From positions 5,208,001 through 5,272,000 of the forward strand of contig NZ_PGES01000001.1 in assembly GCF_002797895.1 (NCBI RefSeq): a stretch of DNA of 64,000 bases. Reading direction: 5' to 3'. Below the pieces are notes generated by a model. That model was not told the origin of the DNA, did no database searches, and was given only the letters and a program-made list of their open reading frames with translations. The position numbers were made by a program, and so were the translations under genes. Source of the DNA: Janthinobacterium sp. 67. Its GTDB lineage: Bacteria; Pseudomonadota; Gammaproteobacteria; Burkholderiales; Burkholderiaceae_D. Each line of letters begins with the position of its first letter. Within the stretch, counting starts at the first letter, position 1. Positions 8,876-18,649 of this stretch are shown here, in pieces.

Positions 8876-8983
8876 CACGGCCGCGCGCATCTTGCCGGCA
8901 CCGATAACACGAGACACGGGCCACGGCGCAGGGCAAAGCATCCTGCGCCGGGCCTGCAATAAAACTGACGAGAGAGGTAGGCT

Positions 8984-10312
8984 ATGACCACATATACGAA
9001 CGCTGCGCATCCGGCAGCCCGGGCACCGGGCGAGAAGGCCACGACGGCCAAGACGGGCCGCCTGGCCACGGCCAGCATGGTCGGCACGACCCTGGAATGG
9101 TATGACTTCACCGTCTACAACACCATGGCCGCGCTGATCTTCAACCACCTGTTCTTTCCCTCGTTCGACCCGCTGACGGGCACCATCCTGGCCTTTTCCA
9201 CGTATGCGGTCGGCTACATCTCGCGCCCCATCGGCGGCGTGATCTTCGGCCACCTGGGCGACAAGCTGGGACGGCGCTGGGTGCTGGTCGTGACCCTGAT
9301 GCTGATGGGCGTGACGACGGGCCTCATGGGCCTCTTGCCGACTTACGCGACGGCGGGCATCTGGAGCCCCGTCCTGCTGGTGGCGCTGCGCTTCGTGCAA
9401 GGCATCGCTTTGGGCGGCGAATGGGCGGGCGCCGTGCTGATCTCCGTCGAACACGGGGCGCCTGACAAGCGGGGCCGCAACGCGTCGTGGACGCAGGTGG
9501 GACCGTCGTTCGGCACCTTGCTGGCCACCGGTTGCATCGGCCTGATCACCTATCTGCTGCCGCATGAAGCCTTCATGGACTGGGGCTGGCGCATGCCGTT
9601 CATCGCCAGCCTGCTGCTGGTGGCCTTCGGCATGTGGATACGCAGCGGCATCGAGGAAACCCCGCTGTTCAAGGAACTCGACCAGCAGGATGCGAAAGCG
9701 GAAGCGCCGATCGGCGACGTGCTGCGCCTCTATTGGCGCCGTCTGCTGATCGCCGGCGGCGTGCGCATCGGCTCGGACGTGCTGTATGCGCTGGTGGTGG
9801 TGTTCACCCTGACGTATGTGACGACGGTGCTGCACCTGTCGTCGACCCTGGCGCTGACCGCCATCATGATCGGCACGGCGTGCAATGCGCTGTCGGTGCC
9901 CGTGTTTGGCGCGCTGTCGGACAGGATCGGCCGCCGTCCCGTGTATGCGCTGGGCGCCATCCTGGGCCTCGTGTGGGCGTTTGCCTTCTTCACCTTGTTA
10001 GACACGGCCAGCCCGGCCGCCATCGTCACGGCCGTCGTCGTGGGCCTGGTCATCCACGCCATCATGTACGGCCCGCAGGCGGCCTTTGTCATCGAGCAAT
10101 TTCCCACCAAGGTACGCTATGCGGGTTCTTCGCTGGCCTACACCCTGGCCGGCGTCATCGGCGGCGGTTTCGCCCCGCTCGTCATTGCCAGCCTGTACCG
10201 CTCGTACAACAGCACCATGGCCGTCTCGCTATACGTGGCGGCGGCCTTGCTGATCACCGGCGCCGCCGTTTTTGCGGCACGCGAAACGGGCCGCGGCCCT
10301 CTTGAGGAATAA
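8984..10312 (+). CDS. MFS transporter, metabolite:H+ symporter (MHS) family
   Basis: 442 residues with about twelve hydrophobic segments. Family signatures are clear: the N-terminal TTLEWYDFTVYN segment, the loop 2-3 motif GHLGDKLGRR, ALRFVQGIALGGEW, and a second DRIGRRP copy between the two halves. MHS proteins import carboxylates, shikimate, proline or related compounds by proton symport across the inner membrane. The ribosome binding site AGAGAGG precedes ATG 8984. It is followed five bases later by the DUF2848 gene. The substrate is probably whatever the downstream amidase hydrolyses. Confidence 0.87.
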   Translation: MTTYTNAAHPAARAPGEKATTAKTGRLATASMVGTTLEWYDFTVYNTMAALIFNHLFFPSFDPLTGTILAFSTYAVGYISRPIGGVIFGHLGDKLGRRWVLVVTLMLMGVTTGLMGLLPTYATAGIWSPVLLVALRFVQGIALGGEWAGAVLISVEHGAPDKRGRNASWTQVGPSFGTLLATGCIGLITYLLPHEAFMDWGWRMPFIASLLLVAFGMWIRSGIEETPLFKELDQQDAKAEAPIGDVLRLYWRRLLIAGGVRIGSDVLYALVVVFTLTYVTTVLHLSSTLALTAIMIGTACNALSVPVFGALSDRIGRRPVYALGAILGLVWAFAFFTLLDTASPAAIVTAVVVGLVIHAIMYGPQAAFVIEQFPTKVRYAGSSLAYTLAGVIGGGFAPLVIASLYRSYNSTMAVSLYVAAALLITGAAVFAARETGRGPLEE

Positions 10313-10316
10313 CATC

Positions 10317-10994
10317 ATGACGACATTGCATTTTCAACTGGCAGGCCACGGCCCCGTCACCTTCGACATCGATCACCTGATCATCGCCGGCTGGACGGGG
10401 CGCGACATGGCGATGGTGGAGCACCATATCGCCGAACTGGAAGCCATCGGCGTGGCGCGCCCGAAAAGCGTGCCGACGTTTTACCGGGTCTCGGCATCGC
10501 TGCTCTCCAGCGACGGGGCCATCGAAGTGCCGGGCGGCGATTCGTCGGGCGAAGCGGAATTCGTGCTGTTCTCCACGGAATACGGCCTGCTGGTGGGCAT
10601 CGGCTCGGACCACACGGACCGCAAGGTGGAAAGCTATGGCGTGACGGTGTCGAAGCAGATGTGCGGCAAGCCCGTGGGCGATACCTTGTGGCGCCATGCC
10701 GACGTGGCCGGCCACTGGGACCAGCTGCAGATGCGCTCCTGGCGCGAGCGCGCCGGCGTGCCGGCCCTGTACCAGGATGGCCCCGTGACGCGCATGCTGT
10801 CGCCGGAAGACCTGATTCAGCGCTACACGGGGCAGGCCAGCCTGCCCGTGGGCAGCGCCATGTTTTGCGGCACGCAGCCGATCATCGGCGAGATGGGCCA
10901 TGGCGACGCTTTCGCGCTGGAGCTGTATGATCCAGCCTTGCAACGCCGCCTGCGGCACCGCTATGCCGTGCAAACCCTGCCCGTGGAAGGATAA
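10317..10994 (+). CDS. DUF2848 family protein
   Basis: 225 residues from ATG 10317, which has a GAGGAA ribosome binding site overlapping the end of the transporter gene. The sequence matches the DUF2848 pattern (DHLIIAGWTGRD near residues 20-31 and GYTVSK-like, here YGVTVSKQMCGKPVGD, near 100-120). The fold is likely related to fumarylacetoacetate hydrolase-type domains, but this is a guess from general shape. It ends three bases before the amidase start. Co-location with an amidase and an MHS transporter suggests a step in amide or ureide degradation; no reaction can be assigned. Confidence 0.75.
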   Translation: MTTLHFQLAGHGPVTFDIDHLIIAGWTGRDMAMVEHHIAELEAIGVARPKSVPTFYRVSASLLSSDGAIEVPGGDSSGEAEFVLFSTEYGLLVGIGSDHTDRKVESYGVTVSKQMCGKPVGDTLWRHADVAGHWDQLQMRSWRERAGVPALYQDGPVTRMLSPEDLIQRYTGQASLPVGSAMFCGTQPIIGEMGHGDAFALELYDPALQRRLRHRYAVQTLPVEG

Positions 10995-10997
10995 ACA

Positions 10998-12347
10998 ATG
11001 ACCAAGACCATCCGTGAACTGGCGGCCGACCTGGCCGCCGGCCGCATCACCAGCGTGGCGCTGACACAGCAGATGCTGGCGCGCGCCGAGGCGCACCGGG
11101 CGCAGGGCGGCCATGCCTATGTCAGCCTCGATGGCGAACAGGCGCTGATGGAGGCGCGGGCCAGCGATGCGGCGCGCGCCGCCGGCATCGTTGCCTCGCC
11201 GCTGGCCGGCGTGCCCATCTCGATCAAGGACCTGTTCGACGTCAAAGGGCAAACCAGCAGCGCCGCCTCGCTGGCGCTGGCCGATGCACCGCCTGCCGAG
11301 GCAGACGCGGGCGCCGTGGCGCGCCTGCGCGCGGCCGGCGCCGTCCTGCTGGGCCGCACCAACATGAGCGAATTCGCGTTTTCCGGCCTGGGCCTGAATC
11401 CCCATCACGGCACGCCGCGCAATCCGCACGACGGCGGGCGCGTGGCGGGAGGCTCCACCTCGGGCGGCGCCGTGACGGTGGCGCTGGACATGGCGGCCGG
11501 AGCGCTGGGCACGGACACGGGCGGCTCGATCCGCATCCCGTCCGCCTTTTGCGGCCTGACGGGCTTCAAGCCGACGGCCGCTTCCGTGTCGCTGGCCGGC
11601 ACGGTGCCCTTGTCGCGTTCCCTCGATTCGGCCGGCCCCATCGCGCACAGCGTCGACTGCTGCGCCATTTTGTACGCGGCGCTGTCGGGCCATGACGTCG
11701 ACGCGCAGGCGCCGGCATTGAAAGGCTTGCGCTTCGGTTTTACCCTGGACTACGTCGGTACGCACGTGGAGCCGCAGGTGCAGCAGGCTTTCGACGCGGC
11801 GCTGGACCAGCTGCGGCAAGCGGGCGCCCTGGTGGAGCAGTTCGATTTTCCTGAGTTGCTGGAACTGCCGGGTATCAATGGCGGTGGCGGCCTGGTGGCG
11901 GCGGAAGCCTGGCACTGGCACAGGGCGCTCCTGGAAGAGAAGGGCGCGCAATACGACCAGCGCGTGGCGGCGCGCATCCGCCGCGGCCAGCAGCAGGGCG
12001 CGTTTGACTACATCGATTTGCTCGATGCGCGCGCGCGCCTGATCGCCACCGCGAAGCAGCGTCTGGCGCCATTCGACGCCTGGCTGATGCCCAGCGTGGC
12101 CATACTCGCGCCGGAAGTCGCGCCGCTGGAAGCCGATGACGCCACCTTCTTTGCCACGAATGGCCTGGTGCTGCGCAACGCCAGCGTGATCAACTTCCTC
12201 GATGGCTGCGCGCTGTCCTTGCCATGCCATGCCGAGGGCGAGCTGCCCGTGGGACTGGGCATTTGCGGTCTGGCCGGCGCCGACGATCAAGTGCTCCAAA
12301 TCGGCCGCGCCGTGGAGGCGCTGCTACGGGGGAGTGCAAAAGAATAA
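10998..12347 (+). CDS. Amidase signature family hydrolase (AtzF/GatA-like)
   Basis: 449 residues with a complete Ser-cisSer-Lys triad: Lys77 in GVPISIKDLF, cis-Ser153 in GGSTSGG and nucleophile Ser177 in GTDTGGSIR. Length is normal for the family. There is no signal peptide. It hydrolyses a linear amide (allophanate, malonamate, an aryl amide or similar). The operon position after a transporter and DUF2848 protein, and proximity to purine and pyrimidine catabolism genes, suggest nitrogen scavenging from an imported amide. It lacks the C-terminal extension of urea amidolyase-linked allophanate hydrolases. Confidence 0.84.
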   Translation: MTKTIRELAADLAAGRITSVALTQQMLARAEAHRAQGGHAYVSLDGEQALMEARASDAARAAGIVASPLAGVPISIKDLFDVKGQTSSAASLALADAPPAEADAGAVARLRAAGAVLLGRTNMSEFAFSGLGLNPHHGTPRNPHDGGRVAGGSTSGGAVTVALDMAAGALGTDTGGSIRIPSAFCGLTGFKPTAASVSLAGTVPLSRSLDSAGPIAHSVDCCAILYAALSGHDVDAQAPALKGLRFGFTLDYVGTHVEPQVQQAFDAALDQLRQAGALVEQFDFPELLELPGINGGGGLVAAEAWHWHRALLEEKGAQYDQRVAARIRRGQQQGAFDYIDLLDARARLIATAKQRLAPFDAWLMPSVAILAPEVAPLEADDATFFATNGLVLRNASVINFLDGCALSLPCHAEGELPVGLGICGLAGADDQVLQIGRAVEALLRGSAKE

Positions 12348-12436
12348 TGCCGTAGTGCAGGAAAATGCCAACTCTGTCATGATGGCTGGCATTAACATGG
12401 GAAAGTCGCGCTTCGGGCGCCGGCAAACTTCACACT

Positions 12437-13768
12437 GTGCACCGATACGACCTGATTAGCTGTCATGACTGCGGCGTGTTGTACCGCAAGCGTCCGCTGC
12501 GTCCACGCGACAAGGCGCGCTGCATCCGTTGCCGCTCGGTGTTGTATCGGGGCGCCCACGCGCGCGGCGCATCGGCCGAATTGAGCAAGGTGGTGGCGCT
12601 CACCCTGGGCGCCGCCTTCGTCTTCCTGATCGCCCAGTTTTTCCCCATCGTCGAACTCGACGTCAATGGCCTGACTTCCAGCGCCACCTTGCTCGGTTCC
12701 ATCCGCGTGCTGTGGTACGAGCAGATGCACATCGTGGCGACGATGGTCTTCCTGTTTACCATACTCTTTCCCGCCATCGAACTCGGTTCGCTGCTGTATG
12801 TGGCGCTGGGCCTGCGCTGCGGCGTCAAGGTGCCGGGCTTTAACCGCGTGCTGCGCGCCGTACAGACGGCGCGCGAATGGGGCATGACGGAGGTGCTGAT
12901 GATAGGCATCCTGATCACCGTCGTCAAGATGACCAGCCTGGCCACGGTGCTGCCGCAACCGGGGCTGTTCGCGTTCGGCGCGCTGACGCTGATGCTGGCC
13001 ATCGTCGTCTCGTTCGACCCCAAGGCCCTGTGGAACCTGGGCGACGACCTGACCCGCCAGGCGCTGCCCGGCATGCGCTACAAGGCTTTCGCTCCGGGCG
13101 AGAAGGTTGTTCCCTGCCATGCCTGCGGCCTGGTGGCGCCGCCCCTGCGCAAGGGCAGGCACCTGGCCTGCGTGCGTTGCGGCACGGCCCTGCACGTGCG
13201 CAAACCGGACAGCATCAACCGCACCTGGGCCTTGCTGATCGCCGCCATGATCCTCTACATTCCCGCCAACCTGCTGCCCGTGATGGTGACGCAATCGCTG
13301 TTCGGCGCGCAGGACGACACCATCATGAGCGGCGTCGTGCTGTTCTGGACCAGCGGCTCGAAGGGCCTGGCCATCATCATCTTCATCGCCAGCGTGGTCG
13401 TGCCGATGCTGAAACTGGGCGTGCTGGCGCTGCTGGCGTTCACGGCGCAGCGGCGTTCGCGCTGGCGGCCGCGCCAGCGCACCATTTTGTACCGCATGGT
13501 TGAATTCATCGGCCGCTGGTCCATGCTCGACATCTTTGTCGTCACCCTGACGGTGGCGCTGGTGCGCTTCAAGTCGCTGGCCGTGATTACGGCCGGACCC
13601 GGCGCGCTGGCCTTTGGCGCCGTGGTGGTGCTGACCATGCTGGCGGCGATGCAGTTCGACCCGCGCCTGATCTGGGACCCTGTCGACGACAAGGCGGCCG
13701 AGGATGAAAAACGCAGCAGTGCGGCAAATACCGGAAACAATACAGTGATTGGAGAACAGCATGGCTGA
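12437..13768 (+). CDS. pqiA: Intermembrane transport protein PqiA
   Basis: 443 residues starting with GTG at 12437; the frame is closed upstream at 12380-12382 and no better start exists. No convincing ribosome binding site is seen. Two PqiA modules are present, each with a zinc-ribbon pair (CHDCG...CIRC near residues 9-35 and CHACG...CVRC near 225-250) followed by about four membrane helices. PqiA is the inner-membrane partner of the PqiB MCE tunnel, which moves lipids between the inner and outer membranes and matters under membrane stress. The last eight bases overlap pqiB. Confidence 0.88.
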   Translation: MHRYDLISCHDCGVLYRKRPLRPRDKARCIRCRSVLYRGAHARGASAELSKVVALTLGAAFVFLIAQFFPIVELDVNGLTSSATLLGSIRVLWYEQMHIVATMVFLFTILFPAIELGSLLYVALGLRCGVKVPGFNRVLRAVQTAREWGMTEVLMIGILITVVKMTSLATVLPQPGLFAFGALTLMLAIVVSFDPKALWNLGDDLTRQALPGMRYKAFAPGEKVVPCHACGLVAPPLRKGRHLACVRCGTALHVRKPDSINRTWALLIAAMILYIPANLLPVMVTQSLFGAQDDTIMSGVVLFWTSGSKGLAIIIFIASVVVPMLKLGVLALLAFTAQRRSRWRPRQRTILYRMVEFIGRWSMLDIFVVTLTVALVRFKSLAVITAGPGALAFGAVVVLTMLAAMQFDPRLIWDPVDDKAAEDEKRSSAANTGNNTVIGEQHG

Positions 13769-15392
13769 CAAAGAAACGGGCGACCTTGCCGAAACCGGCG
13801 CACGGCCTCTGCCCGAACCCGACGTGGACCCGGCCAGCCGCTGGCTGCCGTCGCTGGTGTGGCTCATTCCGCTGCTGGCCGCGCTGATCGGCGCCGGCCT
13901 GGCCGCCAAGTCCATCCTCGACCAGGGACCCACGGTGACGGTCAGCTTCAAGAGCGCCGAAGGCCTGGAGCCGGGCAAGACCAAGGTCAAATACAAGGAT
14001 GTCGATATCGGCCAGGTGCGCGCCATCACCCTGGGCGACGACTTGAGCAAGGTGCTGGTGACGATCGACATGAGCAAGGAAGCGCGCCGCTTCGCCACCG
14101 CCGATTCGCGCTTCTGGGTGGTGCGCCCGCAGATCGGCGCCAGCGGCGTGACGGGCCTGGGCACCTTGCTGTCGGGCGCCTACATCGGCGTTGACACGGG
14201 AAAGTCGGAAGCCAAAAAAGAGAACTTCATCGGCATGGAAAGCCCGCCCGCCGTGGCGGGAGACCAGAAGGGCAAGCTGTACACCCTGCATGCGGACAGC
14301 CTTGGCTCCGTCGACGTGGGCTCGCCCCTGTTCTTCCACCGCCTGCGCGTGGGCAAGGTGGTCAGCTTCGCGCTGGACAAGGATGGCAACGGCATCACCA
14401 TGTCGGTCTTCGTCAATGCACCGTACGACCAGTTTGTCGGCAAGGATGCGCGCTGGTGGCATGCCAGCGGCGTCGACGTGCGCCTCGATTCGAACGGCTT
14501 CAAATTGAATACGCAATCGCTGGCCGCCATGCTGGTGGGCGGTATCGCCTTCGAGGCGGAAAACGGCCGCAAACCCGTCGAACCGGCGCCGGCCGGCACC
14601 AACTACCGCCTGGCGGCCGACGAGGCCAGCGCCATGCGCGAGCCCGATGGCGAGGCGATCACCACCGTGTTCTATTTCGACCAGTCCCTGCGCGGCTTGC
14701 AGCCCGGCGCCACGGTGGACTTCCGCGGCATCGTGCTGGGCGAAGTGCGTTCGGTGGGCATCGAGTTCGATCCCGTGAAGAAGAACTTCCGCATGCCCGT
14801 CACCGTCAACCTGTACCCGGCCCGCCTGGGCATGCGTTTCAAGGCCGCCGTCGACGATGAGGAAGGCTCTGCCGGCCACCAGCTGCTCGAACGCATGGTC
14901 AGCCGTGGTTTGCGCGCCCAGCTACGCACGGGCAATCTGCTGACCAGCCAGCTGTACATCGCGCTCGACTTCTTCCCGAAAGCGCCGAAGGTGGCGCTCG
15001 ATCCGAACCGGTATCCGCTGGAAGTGCCGACCGTGCCGAATACCCTCGACGAATTGCAGACGCAGATCGCCAGCATCGCCCGCAAGCTCGATCAGGTGCC
15101 GTACGCCGAGATCGGCAACAACCTGAACGCCACCATCAAGCAGGCCAATACCTTGTTCAAGCAGCTCGATGGCCAGGTGGTGCCGGAAATGCGCGATACC
15201 TTGACGGCGGCGAAACAGACTTTTGGTTCGGCCGAACAGGTGCTGCAAAAGGATTCGCCGCTGCAGTCGGACGTGCGCCAGGCCTTGCAGCAGTTGACGC
15301 AAACCCTGCAGTCGCTCAATGCCCTGTCGGATTACCTGGAACGTCATCCCGAGTCCCTGATCCGCGGTAAAAAAGGAGATGAAAAAAAATGA
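13761..15392 (+). CDS. pqiB: Intermembrane transport protein PqiB (MCE domains)
   Basis: 543 residues from ATG 13761, which has GGAG six bases upstream; a TTG at 13749 is less likely. One N-terminal membrane helix (about 28-50) is followed by three MCE domains; the first starts at VTVSFKSAEGLEPGKTKVKY, and later ones begin near residues 157 and 285. The C-terminal part is helical with amphipathic repeats. MCE proteins build a hollow tube across the periplasm for lipid movement. The start overlaps pqiA by eight bases and the stop overlaps pqiC by four, so the three proteins are made together. Confidence 0.88.
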   Translation: MADKETGDLAETGARPLPEPDVDPASRWLPSLVWLIPLLAALIGAGLAAKSILDQGPTVTVSFKSAEGLEPGKTKVKYKDVDIGQVRAITLGDDLSKVLVTIDMSKEARRFATADSRFWVVRPQIGASGVTGLGTLLSGAYIGVDTGKSEAKKENFIGMESPPAVAGDQKGKLYTLHADSLGSVDVGSPLFFHRLRVGKVVSFALDKDGNGITMSVFVNAPYDQFVGKDARWWHASGVDVRLDSNGFKLNTQSLAAMLVGGIAFEAENGRKPVEPAPAGTNYRLAADEASAMREPDGEAITTVFYFDQSLRGLQPGATVDFRGIVLGEVRSVGIEFDPVKKNFRMPVTVNLYPARLGMRFKAAVDDEEGSAGHQLLERMVSRGLRAQLRTGNLLTSQLYIALDFFPKAPKVALDPNRYPLEVPTVPNTLDELQTQIASIARKLDQVPYAEIGNNLNATIKQANTLFKQLDGQVVPEMRDTLTAAKQTFGSAEQVLQKDSPLQSDVRQALQQLTQTLQSLNALSDYLERHPESLIRGKKGDEKK

Positions 15393-15985
15393 TGAAAGCG
15401 ATTTTTTCCGCGCTGCTGGCGGCCAGCCTGCTGGGCGCCTGCTCCACGCCCCAGCCCGAGCATTTCTATACGCTCAGCGGCGGCGCCGACGCGCAGCCGG
15501 CCAAGCCCGTCAAATACTATGTCGAGGTGCTGGCCGTCAGCGTGCCGCAGCAGGTGAGCCGCAACCAGTTCGTCGTGACGGCGCCGTCGGGCCGCATCGA
15601 ATTGCTGGAGCAGCAGCGCTGGGCGGGGCCGCTGGCCGGCGAGATCGGCCAGGCCCTGTCGACGGCCGTGACGAACGACCTGGGCGCCATCGACGTGTTC
15701 CGCACGCCATACCCGGACAAGCTGCCCGTGTACCGCATCAGCACCAATGTGCAGCGTTTCGAGTCCGTGATGGGCCAGTATGCGCTGATCGACGCCGTGT
15801 GGAGCGTACGCCAGCTGGCCAGCAACAAGGTGGTTACTTGCCGCACGATCGCCAATGAAAAGGTGGGCGCCGGCTACGATGAACTGGTGCTCGGCCATCG
15901 CCGCGCCGTGAACCGCATCGCCGCCGATACGGCAAGCGTCGTGCGCGCTTTTGACAACGGCAACGCCGCCTGTCCGGCATCCTGA
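15389..15985 (+). CDS. pqiC: PqiC outer-membrane lipoprotein (ABC-type transport auxiliary family)
   Basis: 198 residues with a lipoprotein signal: a hydrophobic leader and lipobox LLGAC with Cys near position 18. The mature part opens QPEHFYTLSGG, typical of the PqiC/DUF330 family. The ATG at 15389 overlaps the pqiB stop (ATGATGA), and a second in-frame ATG at 15392 is equally possible; GGAG at 15375-15378 serves either. PqiC anchors the PqiB tube at the outer membrane. Gene order pqiA-pqiB-pqiC is the usual one. Confidence 0.86.
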   Translation: MMKAIFSALLAASLLGACSTPQPEHFYTLSGGADAQPAKPVKYYVEVLAVSVPQQVSRNQFVVTAPSGRIELLEQQRWAGPLAGEIGQALSTAVTNDLGAIDVFRTPYPDKLPVYRISTNVQRFESVMGQYALIDAVWSVRQLASNKVVTCRTIANEKVGAGYDELVLGHRRAVNRIAADTASVVRAFDNGNAACPAS

Positions 15986-16032
15986 GCCGCTTTCCGCTAC
16001 CCAGTCCCGGCGGCCGCTGGTAAAATGCGGCC

Positions 16033-16440
16033 ATGGGAATGACCTTGTTCACGCGCCGCTTTGCCGCCTGGATCGCCTGTTTCGCGATCCTGCTGGCGGC
16101 GCTCGCGCCATCGATTTCCCGGGCCATCGCCAACGCCAAGCAGGAATCCGGCTCCGGCTGGGCGGAAATCTGCTCGGTGGCCGGCATCCGTTTTGTCCAG
16201 CTTGTGCAGGCCGATGACGGCGCCGCCGATGAGAAATCCGGCGGCAAGGCCATGCAGATGGAGCATTGCGCCTTCTGCTCCACGCATGCGGGTTCCGTCG
16301 GCCTGCCGCCCGCCAGCCCCGTGCTGCCGCTGCCCGTCGCCCTGGGCTCGGCCATTTTCCCGTCCCTGTACTACCAGTCTCCATCCCCACTGTTCATCTG
16401 GTCCACGGCGCAATCGCGCGCGCCGCCCGCTCTCGTCTGA
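16033..16440 (+). CDS. DUF2946 family protein (putative metal-related membrane or periplasmic protein)
   Basis: 135 residues with an N-terminal hydrophobic segment (about 8-30, RRFAAWIACFAILLAALAP) and a central cysteine motif EHCAFCSTH (CxxC with flanking His), then a second moderately hydrophobic stretch near 100-125. This pattern fits DUF2946 proteins, which are often found beside TonB-dependent copper receptors. The next gene, 77 bases downstream, is such a receptor, followed by a PepSY protein. A role in copper or other metal handling is inferred from this arrangement; the molecular function is unknown. Confidence 0.72.
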   Translation: MGMTLFTRRFAAWIACFAILLAALAPSISRAIANAKQESGSGWAEICSVAGIRFVQLVQADDGAADEKSGGKAMQMEHCAFCSTHAGSVGLPPASPVLPLPVALGSAIFPSLYYQSPSPLFIWSTAQSRAPPALV

Positions 16441-16517
16441 GTTTTTGCATTTTCAATGCTGGCGCCGTCCACCTTGCGGTGTGATGCGCCGCATCCGTAC
16501 ACTTAGACGAGAATCAC

Positions 16518-18641
16518 ATGAACAAGAAATTATTGGTGCTGGCCGCGGCCATCACCGTGGCTTACCCGTGCGCGCAGGCGCAGCAACCTGACCAAACTGA
16601 TCACGCGATCGACACGGTCGTCGTTTCCGGCTCGCGCGCGCAATCGTGGCTGTCCGAAACGCCGCAGGCGATTGGCGTCGTCAATGCCAAAACGCTGGAA
16701 CGCGACAAGCCCAGGACCATGGGCGATATCCTCAACCGCATCGCCGGCGTGTACTGGAATGACCTGGGCAATGAACAGCACAGCATGAGCATCCGCCAGC
16801 CCATCGGCACGAACGCCGTCTACCAGTACCTGGAAGACGGCATTCCCATCCGTCCGCTGGGCGTCTTCAATCATAACTCGCTCAATGAAATGAACATGGC
16901 GGGCGCCGGCGGGGTGGAAGTGGTGAAGGGCGCCGCTTCCTCGCTGTACGGCAGCAATGCCGTCGGCGGCGCCGTCAATTTTCTCACGGCCGGCGCCAGT
17001 GCGACACCGACGGCAAGTGTGGGCGTGCGGCGCGACAGCTTGGGCGGTTACACGCGCTACGACACGGCCGCCAGCGATACCTGGGGGCCGCTGGGACTGC
17101 GCTTTTCCCATTACAGCTCGCGCCGTTCGCGCGACAACTGGCAAGAGTACAGCTATGGCGACAAGGATTCGTTCTCGCTGCGCGCCGACTATGCGCTCAG
17201 TCCCACGTCCCAGCTGCGCGCCACTATCGTCCATACGGATCTCGATGCGGCCATGACGGGCAGCTTGTTCGAGAACGATTACCGCCGCAATCCCGGCAAG
17301 AGCCTGAACACGTTCACCTACCGCAAGGACAAGACCACGCGCGTGAATCTGGCGTGGGAAGGGCAGACGACGGCCAATGGCACGAGCACCGTCACCGTGT
17401 TTACGCGCAAGAACGATCATGGGCAGCTTCCCGCGTACTCCATCGGCAGTTGCGCGGGACTGTTGTGCAAGGGCGTCATCAACAACAACCACGTCGATTC
17501 GCTGGGACTGGACGTGAAGCACCAGCAGGAGTTCGCCTGGCTGCGCTCGCGCCTGGTCGCCGGCGTCTACGTGGACAAGAGCGACAACCCTTTCGTCAGC
17601 GACAACCTGTCCATCGTGCGCGATGCGGCCACGGGCCGCTACCTGCGCTATACCCTGGCCAATGCGAGCAATCCGCAGGGCGTGCGCGACTACCAGACGG
17701 ACATCCTCAACACGGCCGTCTTCGCGCAATGGGAATTTACGCCGCTGGCGGGCACGCGCGTGGTGCTGGGCGGCCGCTCGGACGCCATCCGCTACGACTA
17801 CCATAACAATCTGGCGCCAGGCGGCAGCGCCAATTACGGCGCGCCCGACGAGTCGCGCAGCTTTTCGCATGTGAGCCCGAAGCTGGGCGCCACCTACGCC
17901 ATCGCTCCTGCGGGCAGCGTGTATGCGAACGTCAGCCAGGGTTTCACGCCGCCCGAAGTGAGCCAGCTGTATGGCAAGACGGGCATCGCCGACCTGCAAC
18001 CGTCCGTCTACAACAATTATGAACTGGGCTTGCGCTGGGCTTTTTTGCAGGGCCGCTTGAAACTCGACACGGCCCTGTACCGGCTCGACGGGCGCGACAC
18101 CATCGTCAGCTATACCGTGTCACCGGGGAATAGCGAAAACCGCAATGCGGGGCGCACGCGCAGCGAAGGGCTGGAGCTGGGCCTGAACTACGACAGCGGC
18201 CCGTTCGACGCGCGCTTCGCCACGGCCATCGCGCGCCACCGCTACCTGCGCTACCAGGTGTCCTCCACCCTCGATTACAGCGGCCGCGCCATGCCGCAGG
18301 CGCCGCGCGACATCACCTCGTTCGAGATCGGCTACAAGCCCGTGGCGGGCGCGCGCATCGCGCTCGAAGCCGTGCACCAGGGCCGCTACTGGATGAACAA
18401 CGCCAACACGGTGGAGTACAAGGGCCATGCGCTGCTGAATGTGCGCGCCAGCTACCTGATCGCGCGCGGGCTGGAAGCCTGGGCGCAGGTGCGCAACCTC
18501 GCCGACAAGCGCTATGCCGATTCGGCCAGCAGCAGTTACTCGGGCACAGGCAGCTACGCGGCCAATACGCAGAACCAGTACACGCCCGGCGCGCCGCGCA
18601 GCGTGATGCTGGGCCTGTCCTATACCTACAGCGCACTGTGA
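16518..18641 (+). CDS. TonB-dependent outer-membrane receptor
   Basis: 707 residues with a signal peptide (MNKKLLVLAAAITVAYPCAQA), a TonB-box-like stretch DTVVVSGS near 36-43, a plug domain (about 45-155, ending EVVKGAASSLYGSNAVGGAVNF) and a C-terminal beta-barrel with the usual alternating aromatic strands. Length is normal. It energises uptake of a large or scarce substrate across the outer membrane. Neighbours (DUF2946 before, PepSY after with stop/start overlap) point to a metal or metal chelate, with copper or iron most likely. The C-terminal residue is Leu, not the usual Phe. Confidence 0.86.
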   Translation: MNKKLLVLAAAITVAYPCAQAQQPDQTDHAIDTVVVSGSRAQSWLSETPQAIGVVNAKTLERDKPRTMGDILNRIAGVYWNDLGNEQHSMSIRQPIGTNAVYQYLEDGIPIRPLGVFNHNSLNEMNMAGAGGVEVVKGAASSLYGSNAVGGAVNFLTAGASATPTASVGVRRDSLGGYTRYDTAASDTWGPLGLRFSHYSSRRSRDNWQEYSYGDKDSFSLRADYALSPTSQLRATIVHTDLDAAMTGSLFENDYRRNPGKSLNTFTYRKDKTTRVNLAWEGQTTANGTSTVTVFTRKNDHGQLPAYSIGSCAGLLCKGVINNNHVDSLGLDVKHQQEFAWLRSRLVAGVYVDKSDNPFVSDNLSIVRDAATGRYLRYTLANASNPQGVRDYQTDILNTAVFAQWEFTPLAGTRVVLGGRSDAIRYDYHNNLAPGGSANYGAPDESRSFSHVSPKLGATYAIAPAGSVYANVSQGFTPPEVSQLYGKTGIADLQPSVYNNYELGLRWAFLQGRLKLDTALYRLDGRDTIVSYTVSPGNSENRNAGRTRSEGLELGLNYDSGPFDARFATAIARHRYLRYQVSSTLDYSGRAMPQAPRDITSFEIGYKPVAGARIALEAVHQGRYWMNNANTVEYKGHALLNVRASYLIARGLEAWAQVRNLADKRYADSASSSYSGTGSYAANTQNQYTPGAPRSVMLGLSYTYSAL

Positions 18642-18649
18642 GGATGGCC

